Source: Bacteroidota bacterium | GTDB taxonomy: Bacteria > Bacteroidota > Bacteroidia > B-17B0 > Aurantibacillaceae | Assembly (NCBI GenBank): GCA_023433205.1 | Contig: JAEZDS010000138.1 | Location: 1 to 7,987, forward strand | Direction of reading: 5' to 3' | Length of the DNA: 7,987 nt | Shown here: in pieces, positions 6,032-7,987 of the stretch | Layout: every line of letters begins with the position of its first letter | Position numbering within the stretch: the first letter of the stretch is position 1 | The notes under the pieces: generated by a model | The model's database searches: none | The model's input: the letters and a program-made list of their open reading frames with translations, nothing else | What the model was told of the DNA's origin: nothing | Position numbers and translations under genes: made by a program

Positions 6032-7468
6032 ATGTTTTCAGATCTTAAAGTGCTGATCATTGATGACGACGAGGATGATTACTTTATCACCTCGCAGTAC
6101 CTCGAGGAAATAAACTCAATGCACATCAGCTGCACATGGTCATACAACATCAGGGATGCCCAGGAAAAACTGCTGAGCAATTACTATGATATATACTTTC
6201 TGGATTACCGGCTTGGGGCCCGTACCGGACTTGAACTTATGCGCGAAGCTATCAGCGCGGGTTCATACAAACCCATTATACTGTTAACTGGCAAAGGAAC
6301 TCCCGAAATTGACAAGCTGGCCGTTGAAAGCGGCGCTTACGACTACCTGATTAAAAGCGAACTCACCACAGAAAAACTCGAACGCTGCATCCGGTACGCC
6401 ATTGAGCGGTACAAAAGTTTTAAGGTAATTAACGACAAAGAAAAAAAATTCAGGCTGATCTTTGAGAATGCCATCAGTTTTATTTTTACCTGCGACGAAC
6501 TGCTTCATTTCAGCAACTGCAACCCCGCTTCAGAATATTTCCTGGGCTACAGTCCCGAAGAACTTAAAGGAAACTCTCTGCTCAGCTATATTGAGAACAC
6601 CGAAGAGAAAAATGAATTCAAGAGACAGATACAGCAGAAAAAAAATGTAAGATCGTTTAACCTGCCCTTTATCTCCAAACTTGGTGAACTCCGCACCGGC
6701 AGCATTTCCCTCACCTACTTCGAGACCGGCGACGTTGAATCGCACTGGCAGGGCATCATTTATGACGAAACAATGCGCCTGCAGGCCGAACAAACCAAAC
6801 TGCAGACTGAAAAACTCGATGCCACTTACCGACTGGTGCGCACACTGGCCCACGAGATAAGGAATCCGCTCACCAACATCGGTCTTTCAATTGACGGATT
6901 GCTGGACAAGGGCCTGGATGAGAGCAAAGTACCATATATAGATATCATTAAACGCGGGGCACGGCGCATCAACGATATTATTTCGGAACTGCTGCATTCC
7001 TCAAAAACCATTGAACTTAAGCCCGAACTGGTAGATCTCAACCAGCTTATCAGGGACGTTCTTTCTATCGCGCAGGACAGAATAGAGCTGAAAAACATAA
7101 GAACCAATATCAGTTTGCTGGAATATCCGGTTGTAAAAAAACTAGACAAGGAAAAATTCAAGATAGCCATACTCAATCTTGTGGTAAACGCTATTGAGGC
7201 GATGGATAAGCACGACAGTTTGCTCACGGTAAGCCTTAATAAGAACCTTGAACAGACGGTGATCCAGATCAAAGACAACGGCTCCGGTATTAAAGAAGAA
7301 GAACTCAAGAAGTTGTTTGAACCTTACTTCACCACTAAAAAAAACGGAATGGGGCTTGGTTTGGTAAGTACACTAAACATTATTAAGTCGCACGCAGCAA
7401 TCATTGAGGTAGATTCCAAACCGCAAATGGGCACCAGTTTTAAAGTGATTTTTTCTGAGGCAGGTTAA
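6032..7468 (+). CDS. Receiver-PAS-histidine kinase hybrid
   Basis: This 478-aa soluble protein starts with a receiver domain (about 1-125) with D11-D13, phosphoacceptor D58 (FLDYRLGARTG), T86 and K108. The Lys is followed by Ser rather than the usual Pro. A PAS domain covers about 138-248, and a coiled coil at about 246-266 leads into the HisKA H-box LAHEIRNPL with H274. The HATPase domain shows N386 (NLVVNAIEA), G1 DNGSGI at 415-420, FEPYFTTK at 429-436 and G2 GMGLGL at 439-444. The kinase core resembles NtrB/AtoS-type partners of NtrC regulators. No membrane segment or DNA-binding output is present. ATG 6032 is chosen over the in-frame TTG at 6026, leaving 2 bp after the previous stop. The N-terminal receiver probably tunes the kinase through phosphorylation by the neighbouring kinase or itself. 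That is inference from the architecture. Confidence 0.95.
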   Translation: MFSDLKVLIIDDDEDDYFITSQYLEEINSMHISCTWSYNIRDAQEKLLSNYYDIYFLDYRLGARTGLELMREAISAGSYKPIILLTGKGTPEIDKLAVESGAYDYLIKSELTTEKLERCIRYAIERYKSFKVINDKEKKFRLIFENAISFIFTCDELLHFSNCNPASEYFLGYSPEELKGNSLLSYIENTEEKNEFKRQIQQKKNVRSFNLPFISKLGELRTGSISLTYFETGDVESHWQGIIYDETMRLQAEQTKLQTEKLDATYRLVRTLAHEIRNPLTNIGLSIDGLLDKGLDESKVPYIDIIKRGARRINDIISELLHSSKTIELKPELVDLNQLIRDVLSIAQDRIELKNIRTNISLLEYPVVKKLDKEKFKIAILNLVVNAIEAMDKHDSLLTVSLNKNLEQTVIQIKDNGSGIKEEELKKLFEPYFTTKKNGMGLGLVSTLNIIKSHAAIIEVDSKPQMGTSFKVIFSEAG

Positions 7469-7551
7469 TTTTTTTGTAACAACCTCATTTCAAAGGCGTT
7501 AAAATCGGGCTACTGGCATCGGACTTGAATGGTATTGAGGGAAAACATACC
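7469..7551 (+). other. Gap between signalling operon and small genes
   Basis: These 83 bp start with a T-run (TTTTTTTG) right after the kinase stop, but I find no strong stem before it, so there is no clear terminator. A TGGCAT-N6-TTGAA stretch at 7514-7529 has sigma-54-like spacing but lacks the key -12 C. GAGGG at 7537-7541 could serve as a distant ribosome binding site for the next gene. Confidence 0.4.
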
Positions 7552-7824
7552 ATGGCCCGGTACCCGGCATACATTAAAAAGCCTCTTCGCAGGTTTGAAA
7601 GAGATTTTGGTTCAGAACTCAGGCTGGAACCCGAATATGAACTGCCCCAGCCTACCGAAGAGATTGAACCGGCTGCAGAGCTCCACCCCGACATAACCGC
7701 CCCGCAACCAACTCCGGGCGTACCGGCAGCACAATTTACCCGGGTATTGCAGATGAGGCGCGAACTTAAGAAAAACACAGACAAAGCGAACCTGAAAAAA
7801 AACAGCTCCTCAAAAAAAAGATAA
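7552..7824 (+). CDS. Small proline-rich, basic-tailed protein of unknown function
   Basis: I do not recognise this 90-aa protein. It begins MARYPAYIKKPLRRFERDFG, a basic and aromatic segment. A Pro/Glu-rich, probably disordered stretch follows at about residues 22-60 (EPEYELPQPTEEIEPAAEL, then PQPTPGVP). It ends with a helix-prone, strongly basic tail (QMRRELKKNTDKANLKKN, SSSKKR). No signal peptide or membrane span is visible, and the tail could bind nucleic acid or an acidic partner. ATG 7552 is preferred over the in-frame TTG at 7525 because GAGGG lies 10 nt upstream and no conserved residues are lost. It ends in tandem TAA stops, 12 bp before the next small gene, so the two are probably co-transcribed. 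It follows the kinase hybrid in the same direction. The charge bias and gene-like codon use speak for a real gene. Confidence 0.6.
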   Translation: MARYPAYIKKPLRRFERDFGSELRLEPEYELPQPTEEIEPAAELHPDITAPQPTPGVPAAQFTRVLQMRRELKKNTDKANLKKNSSSKKR

Positions 7825-7836
7825 TAAAATCATCAG

Positions 7837-7974
7837 ATGGAAAGTAATGCAGGAAGAGTTATCGCAGAGATCGCGTTTTATGTGGCGATTGCGGTGCTGC
7901 TGGTATTGTTTTTTGTGAAAAAATACAGGCAGGCAAAAAACGTGGAAAAAGACAACCTAAACAATAAACCATAA
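7837..7974 (+). CDS. Small single-pass membrane protein of unknown function
   Basis: This 45-aa protein has a short polar N-terminus (MESNAGR). One hydrophobic helix spans about residues 8-27 (IAFYVAIAVLLVLFFV), and a basic stop-transfer segment (KKYRQAK) is followed by a polar Asn/Lys-rich tail. By the positive-inside rule the C-terminus should face the cytoplasm. It resembles no family I can name. It lies 12 bp after the 90-aa protein gene in the same direction. No Shine-Dalgarno is visible, and the upstream region is A-rich as usual for this phylum. An alternative is a chance frame, but the clean hydrophobic-then-basic layout argues for a real small protein. Confidence 0.55.
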   Translation: MESNAGRVIAEIAFYVAIAVLLVLFFVKKYRQAKNVEKDNLNNKP

Positions 7975-7987
7975 AACATACACAAAA

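Noticed and set aside
7456..7489. GAGG...CCTC pairing around the T-run after the hybrid kinase gene as a terminator
   Set aside because: The stem is interrupted and the T-run lies inside the loop rather than after the stem.
1..7987. CRISPR array, tRNA, rRNA, insertion sequence or phage genes
   Set aside because: I looked for evenly spaced repeats, transposase or integrase motifs and cloverleaf signatures and saw none.

Overview
The window reads as chromosomal DNA from a member of the Bacteroidota (Bacteroidetes). The reasons are the mid-range base composition, A-rich starts with weak or absent Shine-Dalgarno sequences, a TAnnTTTG-type -7 element ahead of the NADH dehydrogenase gene, and the style of the proteins (type II NADH dehydrogenase, RpoN and cytoplasmic PAS kinases of Cytophaga/Chitinophaga-like type). 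I cannot place it below phylum with confidence.

Left half, minus strand, read from right to left. A 56-aa DUF1328/YtjA-like membrane protein (2677-2847) is followed by a strong intrinsic terminator (2642-2670). Next come rpoN for sigma-54 (1134-2597) and, 55 bp downstream, the 5' 359 codons of a type II NADH dehydrogenase (1-1078), cut by the window edge. A divergent, apparently protein-poor spacer (2848-3403) separates this block from the right half. The spacer holds a dyad, a cluster of mutually exclusive hairpins, a weak promoter candidate and a 25-codon upstream ORF.

Right half, plus strand. A compact three-gene signalling operon holds an NtrC-family sigma-54 activator (3404-4876), a cytoplasmic PAS histidine kinase (4863-6029, 14-bp overlap) and a receiver-PAS-histidine kinase hybrid (6032-7468, 2-bp gap). 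It is followed by two small unrecognised genes: a 90-aa proline-rich basic-tailed protein (7552-7824) and a 45-aa single-pass membrane protein (7837-7974).

The likely logic is that the two soluble kinases feed phosphate to the NtrC-like regulator, and the hybrid also carries its own receiver. The regulator then remodels RNA polymerase holding the sigma-54 encoded by the neighbouring divergent rpoN. Having sigma-54 and a dedicated activator circuit about 0.8 kb apart is the main system-level feature of the window. Its input signal and target promoters are not visible. The sigma-54-like promoter elements I found are degenerate and close to what chance would give.
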